A stretch of DNA of 47,150 bases, from assembly GCA_946491675.1 (NCBI GenBank), contig CAMLYN010000001.1:1-47150 (forward strand). Reading direction: 5' to 3'. Origin of the DNA: an uncultured Mycoplasmatota bacterium (GTDB lineage: Bacteria; Bacillota_I; Bacilli_A; RF39; UBA660). The notes beneath the pieces were generated by a model that worked only from the letters and a program-made list of their open reading frames with translations, was not told the origin of the DNA and ran no database searches. Shown here in pieces: positions 16,842 to 25,600 of the stretch. Numbering within the stretch: position 1 is the stretch's first letter; each line of letters begins with the position of its first letter. Made by a program: the position numbers and the translations under genes.

Positions 16842-17401
16842 ATATTTATATCCCCCTTACTATTTTTTAATTCTTTATAAGAAAAACTATTATTAAGCAG
16901 GTCTTCTAAAAATAAACCACCATTATACAAATCTATTACCTCACTTTTAAATTCCAATTCTTGATAACCAATGTCATTTTTTATATTCTCATAATAATCC
17001 AAATCATTTTGATATTTGCTAATAAGATAATCATTAACTAAAAATTTTTGAATAGCTCTAGCATTTTTTATCTCTTTATTGGCGAGTGTATAAAGAATTG
17101 GAAACTCATTGAAATCATTGATATTTTTAAAAAGCAATGCATGATCCTTATCCGCAAATATAGTTTGTATTTTTAAATCATTGCTTACATTTAATCCATA
17201 GTTATTATTTAAAAATTGTTTTAAAGAAAATCTAGAAATATTTAAATCACGATCTAGAACATCTTTATTTAAATTAATGTTATAATTAGCAAATACATAA
17301 TCCATTATATAATTAATCGTTTTACTTTTCGCAGACATTGAATCATTACCAACTAATATATCCGTATCTAAATTATCTCTAGTGATATCAACAATATACA
17401 T
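16838..17401 (-). CDS. Unknown element protein between relaxase and VirD4
   Basis: The 187-residue product has no signal peptide or membrane helix. It is Asn/Asp-rich and helical, with LNKDVLDRDLNISRFSLKQF and IQTIFADKDHALLFKN. Its place between the relaxase and coupling protein genes suggests a relaxosome or accessory role (inference). ATG at 17,401 overlaps the relaxase stop (TAATG), with GGAGG 10 nt upstream. It ends NSKGDINI, the shared [V/I]-x-I tail, and its stop overlaps the ATA start of virD4. Confidence 0.65.
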   Translation of the reverse strand: MYIVDITRDNLDTDILVGNDSMSAKSKTINYIMDYVFANYNINLNKDVLDRDLNISRFSLKQFLNNNYGLNVSNDLKIQTIFADKDHALLFKNINDFNEFPILYTLANKEIKNARAIQKFLVNDYLISKYQNDLDYYENIKNDIGYQELEFKSEVIDLYNGGLFLEDLLNNSFSYKELKNSKGDINI

Positions 17402-18840
17402 TATTTATTTACCTCCAAATCATATTCTATTTGCTCTACTATTTCTTTTTCTTCACGGTCTATTTCGCTATATAAATGATTAATTGCTTTATTAATAAAC
17501 TTTTTATAATTTAATTCTTTATAAAAATTATTAGTTTTAAGTTTATTATATCTTTTAGAATCATATCCAAGTTTTTTTAATGCATTATATAATTCAGTCG
17601 TACTCATATCAACATCAAGAGTTCTAACTGATGCAATTAATGAATCAACATCAAAATTATATTTAGAATTCTTAAGCCATTTTTTAAATACTTTTCTTAT
17701 TTGAGTATCATTTAAATCAGCAAGAACACATATCTTATATAAATCCTTAGCAATAGATATTTTAGTTTCATCTTTAGCATAATCACTTCTACTTTTAAAA
17801 TTAAGTTCATTGATATTTTTATTCAAAAAACTTTTCTCTTTTTCCATAAAACCAAGTGATTGATATCTTTTATAATTAGCAAGAATCTCATTACCTATTT
17901 TAGAATATAATCTATTCTTTTGATCCTCATAATATTTTCTGTTTTTATTATCTTTAGTCATACCATATAAAGCATTTAATTCTTTTTGATGTTCATCAAG
18001 TAATTTTAAATATTTATTATAATCATATTTAACTGAATCATGTAATAATATGAATTCTATTATATTATCTAAATCTTTACGATATATAGTCATGTTCTTT
18101 GAATTATATTGTAACCTTCCTTTACTAGGTAATTTATCGTATAAACTTAACAATAATTTATTTAAATCTCTACGATATTTATCACTAAATAATCTTTGTT
18201 TCTTTACTTTATTTAAATCCTTTAAATTAATATTACCAGTTATATCTTTAAATACATCATCCCGAAGTTTATAAAAATTTTCATAATCAACTAAATAATT
18301 ACCGACATTGCTTCTAAAATTTTTATAGCAATGTCTAGGTATTATAGGGTTTGTTTTTGTAACCTTTTTTTCAAAGAAACAAAAATGAATATGGGGATGA
18401 TTTGTATCTCGAGGTAATGCACAATACCAAGACACATTATTTATATCAAGCCCCATATCCTGTATTAATCTAGTAATAACATTATTTGATAAACTATAAT
18501 AATCATTTTTAGTAATTAAACCATGATCAATTGCAAAGTCTGGTGGAAAGGACACGAAACCTCTCCAAAAGAATCCTTCGAAATTATCACCTATTTTATC
18601 TAATTCATCTTTTTTGATAACATCACCATTACCACTCCATAGGTAAGACTCTTTATTATCACTTGTAAAACTATCATTATCTGAAAATAAAGAATAATCT
18701 TTTAAAATATTTATTTCATCAATACTAGAAGAATCTGCTTTTTGTTTTTGGGATGCATAATTCATCCAACTTTTAATACCCATTTTTTTATTCTTACATT
18801 TTTTATAATTTATTTTAAATACAATATTACTACTACTCAT
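17401..18840 (-). CDS. MobP-type relaxase
   Basis: Relaxases nick oriT and lead the strand into the recipient. The His triad motif HPHIHF lies at 148-153 after WYCALPRDTN, and the N-terminal part (FWRGFVSFPPDFAID) fits the MobP2/MobP3 group of Firmicute elements. The C-terminal half is long, basic and helical (KYYEDQKNRLYSKIGNEI). The 479 residues are normal for the group. ATG at 18,840 overlaps the stop of the mobC-like gene (ATGAGTAG). The candidate oriT lies 1 kb upstream. Confidence 0.85.
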   Translation of the reverse strand: MSSSNIVFKINYKKCKNKKMGIKSWMNYASQKQKADSSSIDEINILKDYSLFSDNDSFTSDNKESYLWSGNGDVIKKDELDKIGDNFEGFFWRGFVSFPPDFAIDHGLITKNDYYSLSNNVITRLIQDMGLDINNVSWYCALPRDTNHPHIHFCFFEKKVTKTNPIIPRHCYKNFRSNVGNYLVDYENFYKLRDDVFKDITGNINLKDLNKVKKQRLFSDKYRRDLNKLLLSLYDKLPSKGRLQYNSKNMTIYRKDLDNIIEFILLHDSVKYDYNKYLKLLDEHQKELNALYGMTKDNKNRKYYEDQKNRLYSKIGNEILANYKRYQSLGFMEKEKSFLNKNINELNFKSRSDYAKDETKISIAKDLYKICVLADLNDTQIRKVFKKWLKNSKYNFDVDSLIASVRTLDVDMSTTELYNALKKLGYDSKRYNKLKTNNFYKELNYKKFINKAINHLYSEIDREEKEIVEQIEYDLEVNK

Positions 18841-19258
18841 CTTCTAATTCTTTCTTACGAGCAGACATTTTCCTAATATCTTTTAAAACTAAATCTTTGG
18901 CTTTTTCAGTTATTGCATGATCAATTACAGGTACAGTTAATTCTTCAATATTATTGGGCACTTTTAAATGGTTCATAAAAATATCTTGCTGTTTTAATAA
19001 CCATCTTGAATTAAATTCTATTCTATTTAATATAACCATTAATTGTTTAAAATAATTATCAAAACTATTTTTAAAAGCAACATCATAGAGTTTAAAAAAT
19101 TGTGATTGACTATCACTAATTTTATTGGTATTCATTTTTTCCATAACTGCATTATAGACAAACTCTGATATATTCATATCTTCTTTTTTGGCTTGAACCA
19201 ATATTTCTTTTTTCTCATTAGTAGTTGCTCTGAAAGTTATTCTTTCTTCTTTATTTAT
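18833..19258 (-). CDS. MobC-like mobilisation protein, ATA start
   Basis: MobC proteins bind near oriT with the relaxase. Read from TTG (19,201) the protein lacks its DNA-binding start. From ATA (19,258) it gains NKEERITFRATTNEKKEIL, the ribbon-helix-helix opening typical of the family, followed by AKKEDMNISEFVYNAVMEK. GAGGG lies 9 nt before ATA. The ATA overlaps the preceding stop as ATAA. No ATG, GTG or TTG is in frame in the added part. The middle part has ILNRIEFNSRWLLKQQD. Product 141 residues; the stop overlaps the relaxase start. Confidence 0.82.
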   Translation of the reverse strand: MNKEERITFRATTNEKKEILVQAKKEDMNISEFVYNAVMEKMNTNKISDSQSQFFKLYDVAFKNSFDNYFKQLMVILNRIEFNSRWLLKQQDIFMNHLKVPNNIEELTVPVIDHAITEKAKDLVLKDIRKMSARKKELEDE

Positions 19259-19425
19259 TTTTTATTTCCCTCATCAAATAATAAATTTAAATTCTTAAGC
19301 ACAAACTCTTTAACAGCATTATCTATAAAATCCTGCTGACTCATATTTAATTTATCTAATACTTTTTTTAAGGCATCATTAAGTGATGCATCAATTTTTC
19401 CTTTAATTACAATCTCATTATTCAT
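19255..19425 (-). CDS. Small CopG-like ribbon-helix-helix protein (56 aa)
   Basis: The product starts MNNEIVIKGKIDASLNDALK and continues with KLNMSQQDFIDNAVKEFVL: a beta strand plus two helices, as in short CopG/Arc repressors. GGAGG lies 7 nt before the ATG at 19,425. It ends where the mobC-like gene starts (ATAA overlap). Sitting next to the candidate oriT, it may control the mobilisation genes or take part in the relaxosome (inference). Confidence 0.65.
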   Translation of the reverse strand: MNNEIVIKGKIDASLNDALKKVLDKLNMSQQDFIDNAVKEFVLKNLNLLFDEGNKK

Positions 19426-19436
19426 TACATTACCTC

Positions 19437-19793
19437 CTAAATTTTTTTATATAATTCTTCTTTTATTTCATCTAAAATATCTTCATCTATTATTTTTATA
19501 TCCTTTGTTTTGATTTCATATTGTTGCAATTTTATTAATCTATCAATAATATCTTCTCTAACTTTAGGATCACATTTATTTAAAAAACTACCAAATGTTG
19601 ATGCAAGCAAATTACTATTATCATAATCAAAAAAGTATAAATCTGTTTGACCATAGTCATCATTATACTTTACTATAAAGTCAGGTATATCTTTATACCT
19701 AATGATAAAACTATCATAATCATCTTCAGCATAAACTAATCGTTCTTCATTTTCTAATAATTTTTTTATTTCATTTTTACTATATTCTTTTAT
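19437..19793 (-). CDS. Unknown 118-residue element protein, ATA start
   Basis: AAGGAGG is followed by 7 nt and ATA at 19,793. The frame then runs 118 codons with no ATG, and so is missed by ordinary searches. The product begins KEYSKNEIKKLLENEERLV, has YKDIPDFIVKYNDDYGQTDL and ends EIKEELYKKI. It is acidic and soluble. Its stop TAG overlaps the ribosome site of the next gene. I do not recognise it. The Shine-Dalgarno match and operon spacing make it real. Confidence 0.65.
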   Translation of the reverse strand: MKEYSKNEIKKLLENEERLVYAEDDYDSFIIRYKDIPDFIVKYNDDYGQTDLYFFDYDNSNLLASTFGSFLNKCDPKVREDIIDRLIKLQQYEIKTKDIKIIDEDILDEIKEELYKKI

Positions 19794-19811
19794 AAATATT
19801 CCTCCTTTTTG

Positions 19812-20128
19812 TGTACCTAAAAATGTACACGATTTTTTAAATTTTTACTAATTTTATGTACCAACTTATGTATCCTGTATAAGCAGGATAACTGTGGCTG
19901 ACAATACAACTCCCCAGTGGGGAGTTAGCCCTAAACATAAGGGATTTTTAAGTTTTAGTTTGTACGACAAATTATGAAATGTCTGCTAATTGACAAACAT
20001 AAAATATTTAAAATATAGGCAAAAAAGCTCATTTGTCTAACAGATGTTATAACAAATCAAGGCTTGTTTTACCATAAAATGTACACTTTTTTCTTAATTT
20101 TGAAATTAAAATTGTTTTAAAAATGTAC
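19812..20128. other. Candidate origin of transfer (oriT) region
   Basis: This is the only long non-coding stretch among the transfer genes. It holds two clean hairpins: TATCCTG (19,871-19,877) with CAGGATA (19,884-19,890), and AACTCCCC-agt-GGGGAGTT (19,908-19,926), an 8-bp perfect stem. Six TGTAC sites lie at 19,812, 19,824, 19,857, 19,961, 20,080 and 20,124; three are within AAAATGTACA. Relaxase, MobC-like and RHH genes lie immediately downstream. Inverted repeats plus repeated protein sites next to mob genes are the usual form of an oriT. The nick site cannot be named. Confidence 0.55.
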
Positions 20129-20129
20129 A

Positions 20130-20360
20130 TTAAATTTCAACATTTTTATCCACATCATATAAATCACCATACTTATATTCAAGAAGCATCATTGTCTTAT
20201 AAAATACCTCATCAATTAAATTTGTGTCTTCAACTTCTCTTTTAATACAATCAATAACTAACATAGGATCAATATTTCTAATATTTTCTCTGCTTGTATT
20301 ACGAGAAATTTCTTCAGCAATTTTTGATGCAAGTTGATTAGCTTTCAATTCTTTTTTCAA
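20130..20360 (-). CDS. Small helical protein of the element (76 aa), unknown
   Basis: The product is helical and charged: KELKANQLASKIAEEISRN, then IDPMLVIDCIKREVEDTNL and ends YDVDKNVEI, one of the shared tails. GGAGG lies 6 nt before TTG (20,360). It lies between the M23 gene and the candidate oriT. No family is recognised. Confidence 0.6.
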   Translation of the reverse strand: MKKELKANQLASKIAEEISRNTSRENIRNIDPMLVIDCIKREVEDTNLIDEVFYKTMMLLEYKYGDLYDVDKNVEI

Positions 20361-20374
20361 AGTATACCTCCTTT

Positions 20375-20947
20375 CTAATTTAAGCCATTTATAGCATTAA
20401 TTGGATCAACTAAATTGGCTTTATCAAATCTAAGTTCAGGACTCATTATAGTAAAATGCAAATGAATTCCTGTTACTTTTCCAGTATCACCAATTACTCC
20501 AATTTTTTCTTTTTCTGATACATTTTGACCTTCAACTACTACGATAGAATTATCAGCCATGTGACCATAAGCAGTATAATAAGTAATACCATCAAAGTCA
20601 TGTTCTATGTACACATAATTACCTAATCCTTCTGCTTGGAAACCGACCTCAACTACAACACCATCAGCACTGGCAACAATATTTGTTCCAGCCGGTGCTC
20701 CTAAATCTATTCCTGTATGAAAGTCCTCACCATAATTTGTAAACGGATCCGTTCGATATCCATACTCGGAATTTATTGTAAAAGATACTCCATCTTCAAA
20801 TGGTGGTGAAAAAAATACACCAGCCATAACTGATGTATCCCCACTCCCTGACTCATTAGTTATTAATACTACTAATAAAATAAGTGGCAAAAAGAAAAAC
20901 ATTGGTACAAAAATATATTTAAAAATTTCTTTATCTGATTGACTAAT
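20375..20947 (-). CDS. M23 peptidoglycan hydrolase of the transfer system, ATT start
   Basis: Conjugative systems of Gram-positives use such enzymes to open the cell wall for the channel. M23 motifs are H77-x3-D81 (HTGID), AYGH with H129, and HLHF (162-164). From ATG (20,902) the membrane helix would start at residue 1. The frame extends to ATT at 20,947, adding SQSDKEIFKYIFVP before the helix. GGAGG in the end of virB4 lies 7 nt upstream, and ATT directly follows the virB4 stop TAA. No standard start codon is in the added part. The product has 190 residues. Confidence 0.88.
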   Translation of the reverse strand: MSQSDKEIFKYIFVPMFFFLPLILLVVLITNESGSGDTSVMAGVFFSPPFEDGVSFTINSEYGYRTDPFTNYGEDFHTGIDLGAPAGTNIVASADGVVVEVGFQAEGLGNYVYIEHDFDGITYYTAYGHMADNSIVVVEGQNVSEKEKIGVIGDTGKVTGIHLHFTIMSPELRFDKANLVDPINAINGLN

Positions 20948-23290
20948 TTATCTTCCTCCAGCAGTACCAAAGAGTAAATATTCTTCCTCTCTTAAATGAA
21001 TTTGAATAGGTAATCTTGTATCTTGACCAACTACAAATAAGCCTTGTCCTTTGCCAGCAGTTGTTAAAAAATATGTTTCAGACTCACTTAAATTCATCAT
21101 TTTTTGAACCGACTCAATTTCTTTTTGACCTTGTGCCATTATTAACAAATAGGTGCTATTATCAATGATTACTTGACCGTACCTTTCCAATCCATCAGCA
21201 GTATAGTCTATAAAATTTTGAGTAATAGTCCAAACTGCTGAATTATACTTACGACACCTTTTCGTACACCTTTTTAAAAAATCTGCACCATCAGGATTAT
21301 TAGGATCAATAAGTAAATGTGACTCATCACAAACAAGAATTACTTGTTCATCACGATTACGACTTATTTCATTCCAACACCAAGATAGTATATTAAAAAA
21401 TTGAGTACGAAGAATAGTGGCATCACTATCAACCAAACTATGAATATCTAAAACAATAAAGTCAGTATTTTTATCTACCTTAATTGATGATGTTCCATTA
21501 AATATCTTCGCATCAGCACCAATAGTTGCTCGCTTTAACATTGAACTAATTTTTTCTAAAGACTCTATAACATTATTAGTTGCTTTTTCTAATTTTGCAA
21601 TATTTAATTTTTCAATAACCTTGTTATATAAATCACTCATTATTGGATAATCTTCACTTTTAAGCTGGCTTAAATCTGTATTAAAATCAATACCTTTATC
21701 CTTATAAACTTCAATTAAAATTTCTTCTAATTTAGTAAGTTCATAAGCATTTAAATCTTGTAAATAGTATTTAATAAAAGTTCTAAATGTTTGAAAGTGT
21801 CTTGATAAATCACTAGTATCATTATCTTCTACTTCATCAGCTCCATGCCTTACTTCTAGTGGATTTATAATTCCTGCAATACCAGTTCCAGCATCAATCC
21901 AAGCACCGCCAACATTGTTACATAGATCTCGATACTCTCGTTCAGGATCAATAATAATTACCTTTGATCCACGACACCAAAGTCCACGAATTAATTTTTT
22001 TATTAGTGTAGATTTACCACTACCACTTTTTCCAACAATTACTGCATTAGAATTATTTCTTTTATTTGTTCTTTTAAAAGCATCAAATAAAACTAAACTA
22101 CCAAGCGAATCATTGCCTAAAACTATGGCATCACCATCATCATGTAAACTTTGAAATATAAAAGGAAAAGAAGATGCTAAAGTAAGCATAGGTATTGGTA
22201 AGCCATAACTTTTCTCAAGTTCATTAAACATAGTAGGTAGGCACATCTTTAATGATCGTTCTTGTTCAAACATGAGTTCCGAACCACCAAGACCATAAGA
22301 AGATAATGTTGCTTTTAATTCTTTTTTTGTTTTATCTAGTTCTTCTTTAGTCTCACCATAACATAAAAAATTGACCGTTAATAGACAAAACTTTTCATGC
22401 TCTCGGTCAATTCTATTTACTAACTCCACATAATCTTGCATTTGATTATTTAAAAGTATTTGGTCATTATAATCACTAACATTAATCATTTTTGATTTTA
22501 CTTCCGATATACTTTTCTTTAAAGTTGAAGATATTTCTTCTGTATTCATCGGACTTATACTAATGGTCATTCTTGTATGATCTACACTAGCAACTGCTCC
22601 AAGCCAACCAACTCCAACAACTGATGGATAACTAAACAAAGTGACTACACTTATATATGCATCCCCTAAAACTATATCTTTTTCCCCAATTTTAAGCCCT
22701 GTGGGAGCAATTCGTTCTTTAAACGACCTAGTTATAGTAGTAGCATCCTTTTTAAAAGAATCAAGGGGTGTAACAGGATTTAAAATGATATATAATAGTT
22801 CCCTCCATTCTTCACTAGTTACTAATTCAGCTGAAAGACCAATAGAACTAAATTCTTGTATTAAATCATTTAACTTTTGAGTTAGTAATTTTTCATTAAT
22901 TGATGCTTCCTCAACTATTAGATAGAACTCTCTACTAATAACTGATTTTTGATTATGTAAAAAATTAATATAATCATAATCTTCCTCTAGTAGCCTTTGT
23001 TTATACTTATTAGTTTCTGATTTTATTTTTGATCCCAATATATTTAAATTATTTTCCAAATTAATTGGTTTATCAATACTAAATATTTTTACTGGATAAT
23101 CAATAGAATTTAATACTTTTTTTAATTGATTAACTTTTACTTGTTGTTCTTCATTAAATAAAAGGGATAAATTAATTGAACTAATTTTAATTCCACCGAT
23201 TATTTTATCATCATTTAGAAAAACAAAATTATTCCAAACATCTTTAAACGGAATAAATTCTAAAAGGCTTTTATTAGTTTTGCTTTTTAT
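20948..23290 (-). CDS. VirB4/TrsE-type transfer ATPase, ATA start
   Basis: VirB4 powers assembly of the mating channel. Walker A is GKSGSGKST (420-428); Walker B is VILVCDESHLLID; KCRKYNSAVWTITQNF follows. From TTG (23,059) the protein lacks its conserved start. From ATA (23,290) it adds 77 residues beginning KSKTNKSLLEFIPFKDVW and containing GGIKISSINLSLLFNEEQQ and LNSIDYPVKIFS, all typical of VirB4/TrsE N-termini. GGGAGG lies 8 nt before the ATA, and the ATA overlaps the upstream stop (TAATA). This gives 780 residues. Confidence 0.92.
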   Translation of the reverse strand: MKSKTNKSLLEFIPFKDVWNNFVFLNDDKIIGGIKISSINLSLLFNEEQQVKVNQLKKVLNSIDYPVKIFSIDKPINLENNLNILGSKIKSETNKYKQRLLEEDYDYINFLHNQKSVISREFYLIVEEASINEKLLTQKLNDLIQEFSSIGLSAELVTSEEWRELLYIILNPVTPLDSFKKDATTITRSFKERIAPTGLKIGEKDIVLGDAYISVVTLFSYPSVVGVGWLGAVASVDHTRMTISISPMNTEEISSTLKKSISEVKSKMINVSDYNDQILLNNQMQDYVELVNRIDREHEKFCLLTVNFLCYGETKEELDKTKKELKATLSSYGLGGSELMFEQERSLKMCLPTMFNELEKSYGLPIPMLTLASSFPFIFQSLHDDGDAIVLGNDSLGSLVLFDAFKRTNKRNNSNAVIVGKSGSGKSTLIKKLIRGLWCRGSKVIIIDPEREYRDLCNNVGGAWIDAGTGIAGIINPLEVRHGADEVEDNDTSDLSRHFQTFRTFIKYYLQDLNAYELTKLEEILIEVYKDKGIDFNTDLSQLKSEDYPIMSDLYNKVIEKLNIAKLEKATNNVIESLEKISSMLKRATIGADAKIFNGTSSIKVDKNTDFIVLDIHSLVDSDATILRTQFFNILSWCWNEISRNRDEQVILVCDESHLLIDPNNPDGADFLKRCTKRCRKYNSAVWTITQNFIDYTADGLERYGQVIIDNSTYLLIMAQGQKEIESVQKMMNLSESETYFLTTAGKGQGLFVVGQDTRLPIQIHLREEEYLLFGTAGGR

Positions 23291-23502
23291 TAATAATTCC
23301 TCCCAACAATATTTTGAATTTTCTTAATATCTTCTAAATCCCTATTTATTGAATTTAGTCTATTATCAAGTACAATTAAATTTCTAATATATTCTGACAT
23401 AGTAATTTTTTTATTATAAGCATTTTTCTTAAGTATATTTTTTTCTTTATTAGACAATCTCAATGTAATTCTTGTATTATATAATTTTAATCTATCAACC
23501 AT
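23290..23502 (-). CDS. Ribbon-helix-helix protein (70 aa)
   Basis: YNTRITLRLSNKEKNILKKN followed by MSEYIRNLIV is the plasmid mobilisation RHH fold (beta strand, helix, helix). Proteins like this bind oriT or act as repressors. ATG at 23,502 with GAGG 5 nt upstream; it overlaps the stop of the gene before it and ends at the virB4 start. Confidence 0.7.
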   Translation of the reverse strand: MVDRLKLYNTRITLRLSNKEKNILKKNAYNKKITMSEYIRNLIVLDNRLNSINRDLEDIKKIQNIVGRNY

Positions 23503-23848
23503 TATTACCTCTTACTTTATTAAAATGATTATTAACACCTTTATTATCATATTTTCTAATTATCCCCATATTTAATGTAGCAATAGGGATTTCTAAATTA
23601 TTATAAAATATACTATTATTTATTTCTTTAATAATCCTTTTTTTCTTTAATTCTTTTAATAATCCATTTTGTTTAATTGCTGGATTAATAAAAACATGAC
23701 TATTATCAAGATATACATCTATATTAATAGTCACATCAATCACATTATCTTTATTTTTTAATGATACTTTAATTTTATTATTATCATAAGTATCAACTAA
23801 CAAAATATAATTTACATTATTTAATTTTAATTTTCTTCTTTCTCTTAT
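23495..23848 (-). CDS. DUF4313-like protein, second copy, ATA start
   Basis: GGAGG, 7 nt and ATA (23,848) give a 117-residue protein beginning RERRKLKLNNVNYILLVDT; a standard start (TTG, 23,803) would remove 15 residues. The pattern DVTINIDVYLDNSHVFINPA, then NGLLKELKKKRII and IRKYDNKGVNNHF parallels the preceding gene (DITINLNLP...GFINADI...VDLLKKEGII...EYDYTGVEKFL) and recalls DUF4313. The two are diverged paralogs from a duplication. Function unknown. Confidence 0.6.
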   Translation of the reverse strand: MRERRKLKLNNVNYILLVDTYDNNKIKVSLKNKDNVIDVTINIDVYLDNSHVFINPAIKQNGLLKELKKKRIIKEINNSIFYNNLEIPIATLNMGIIRKYDNKGVNNHFNKVRGNNG

Positions 23849-23861
23849 TAAAATTCCTCCC

Positions 23862-24287
23862 TTATATTTTTATTTTGTAATCTAATTCATCATTACCTAT
23901 ATTTATAGAGTCCAAAAACTTTTCAACACCAGTATAATCATATTCTTTTAGTTTTTCTAAATTAAATTTTACAAGTTCATATGAACCCATATTATATTTT
24001 TTCATACCATATGATTTTTCAATTATTCCTTCTTTCTTCAACAAATCAACAATTCCAAATTCTTTATGATTTATATCCGCATTAATAAATCCTTCATCAT
24101 AATTATTAATCGGTAAATTCAAATTAATTGTTATGTCCGCAAATAAATCTTTATCATCAAACTCATAATCCGATAAATCGTTATCATTTGCAAAATAACT
24201 TATAATTGCTATTCTATTATTATTTCGATATTGCAAAACATCTAAAAATAGATGTCCATATTTTGATGCAATTGTTTTTCTTTCTAT
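23862..24287 (-). CDS. DUF4313-like protein, first copy, ATA start
   Basis: AAGGAAGG, 7 nt and ATA at 24,287 give 141 residues starting ERKTIASKYGHLFLDVLQY; from TTG (24,236) the first 17 residues are lost. Core strands read DLFADITINLNLPINNYDEG, then FGIVDLLKKEGIIEKS. It ends ELDYKIKI, the shared tail. It is followed 14 nt later by its paralog. Confidence 0.62.
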   Translation of the reverse strand: MERKTIASKYGHLFLDVLQYRNNNRIAIISYFANDNDLSDYEFDDKDLFADITINLNLPINNYDEGFINADINHKEFGIVDLLKKEGIIEKSYGMKKYNMGSYELVKFNLEKLKEYDYTGVEKFLDSINIGNDELDYKIKI

Positions 24288-24314
24288 ATTTATTCCTTCC
24301 TTTCTATATTTTAC

Positions 24315-24341
24315 AAAAAAAAGATTATCTCTTCGATAATC
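24315..24341 (-). terminator. Terminator after the YbbR-like membrane protein gene
   Basis: Minus strand GATTATC (24,341-24,335), loop GAAGA, GATAATC (24,329-24,323), then eight T. It divides the membrane-protein part of the transfer operon from the DUF4313/virB4 part. Confidence 0.75.
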
Positions 24342-24368
24342 ATTAAATTTTATTATTTTATTTTTAGA

Positions 24369-25532
24369 TTATATTTCAAACCATGTATAGTCTAAACAAT
24401 TTGTTAAAAATTCTTTTGAAGAACACCATCCAGAGTTCAAATTAGTAGGAAAGCCATCAGAACCATATGTTATACCAAATCTATCATACACTTGGAACAA
24501 CTCTTCCGTGGGTTTTTCATTTTCTGTGAGATTCGCATTAATTCGACACATGAATTTCCCATCCATTTTCTGACAAAATGTAACAGATTTTTCGTTTAAA
24601 GTTAAATCTACTATACTTCTTTCATATTTGTTTAATATTTCTTTTATTTCATCGTTTGTAATATCATTCATATCCCTTTTAGGTGCATAAGTAAGCGATA
24701 TACTAATTGCATTTGGAATAATGGTATAATAAACATCCTCATCAATATCTAAATATAATTTAGCTTGATAATCTCCAGTTACATCATTATTTAAATTTAA
24801 ATCTTTAAAGTCATTAAGATCAACATATAAATCGATGTTCTCTAAATCTAAATTATTTATTAATTCTTCACTTCCAAAAACTTCAACAGCATATTCAGTA
24901 TTAATAGAATCAAGAAGATGCATAGTCAATTCTTTTTCTTCCATGGCTTCAGCATTTAATACAAGAATATGTTTTTTTTCATCCCTTCTGCTAATAACTT
25001 GTTGGTTTAATATTGAATTATTATCTATCGACTCTGTAACATTTATATTTACATTATATTCTTTACCCAAAATAGAATTTTCTTCTATCGCATTTGAAAC
25101 TAAACTCTCATTATATACTCCATTCCAATTAGTAATTATATTAATAGTAGTAAAATTAATGTTACTATTATTAACTGCATCAACCATCTTTGGGATTACC
25201 TCTATTATATCTTTTTCATAAAAATCTATATCTTTATAAATGTCTTTAGCATCGTCATTCACTAACTCATATTCGGTAATCTCCGTACTCAAATTACATT
25301 TATTATTTAATTCTTCATTTTCACACTTTAGATACCTTTCTTTAAAACTGATTTTTACAATGGGATTAATTGAAATATACATTTCATATACCTGATCACT
25401 TGTAATAATATTATCACCAAAATTGCTTTCTTTATTTTTGGCATCATTTCCAACTACAAATAAAATAAAAATCACAATAATAGCAACTATGATAACTATA
25501 GAAGTTGTCAGCAATATTTTTTGATTTTTCAT
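24369..25532 (-). CDS. Membrane-anchored extracellular protein with a YbbR-like segment
   Basis: One N-terminal membrane helix (about residues 7-28) anchors a 360-residue outer domain rich in Asn, Asp and Glu. Around residues 230-290, LENIDLYVDLNDFKDLNLN and YYTIIPNAISISL resemble a YbbR repeat. Cys pairs (KCENEELNNKC; FCQKMDGKFMC; WCSSKEFLTNC) suggest disulfides. It lies between the PrgI and DUF4313 genes, so it is probably an outer part of the conjugation apparatus; that is inference. Start ATG at 25,532. Confidence 0.55.
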   Translation of the reverse strand: MKNQKILLTTSIVIIVAIIVIFILFVVGNDAKNKESNFGDNIITSDQVYEMYISINPIVKISFKERYLKCENEELNNKCNLSTEITEYELVNDDAKDIYKDIDFYEKDIIEVIPKMVDAVNNSNINFTTINIITNWNGVYNESLVSNAIEENSILGKEYNVNINVTESIDNNSILNQQVISRRDEKKHILVLNAEAMEEKELTMHLLDSINTEYAVEVFGSEELINNLDLENIDLYVDLNDFKDLNLNNDVTGDYQAKLYLDIDEDVYYTIIPNAISISLTYAPKRDMNDITNDEIKEILNKYERSIVDLTLNEKSVTFCQKMDGKFMCRINANLTENEKPTEELFQVYDRFGITYGSDGFPTNLNSGWCSSKEFLTNCLDYTWFEI

Positions 25533-25600
25533 TTACTCATCTTCCTCACTTAATTATCTCAAAATTTATTAATAATATTATATCATTTATAAATTAAACT

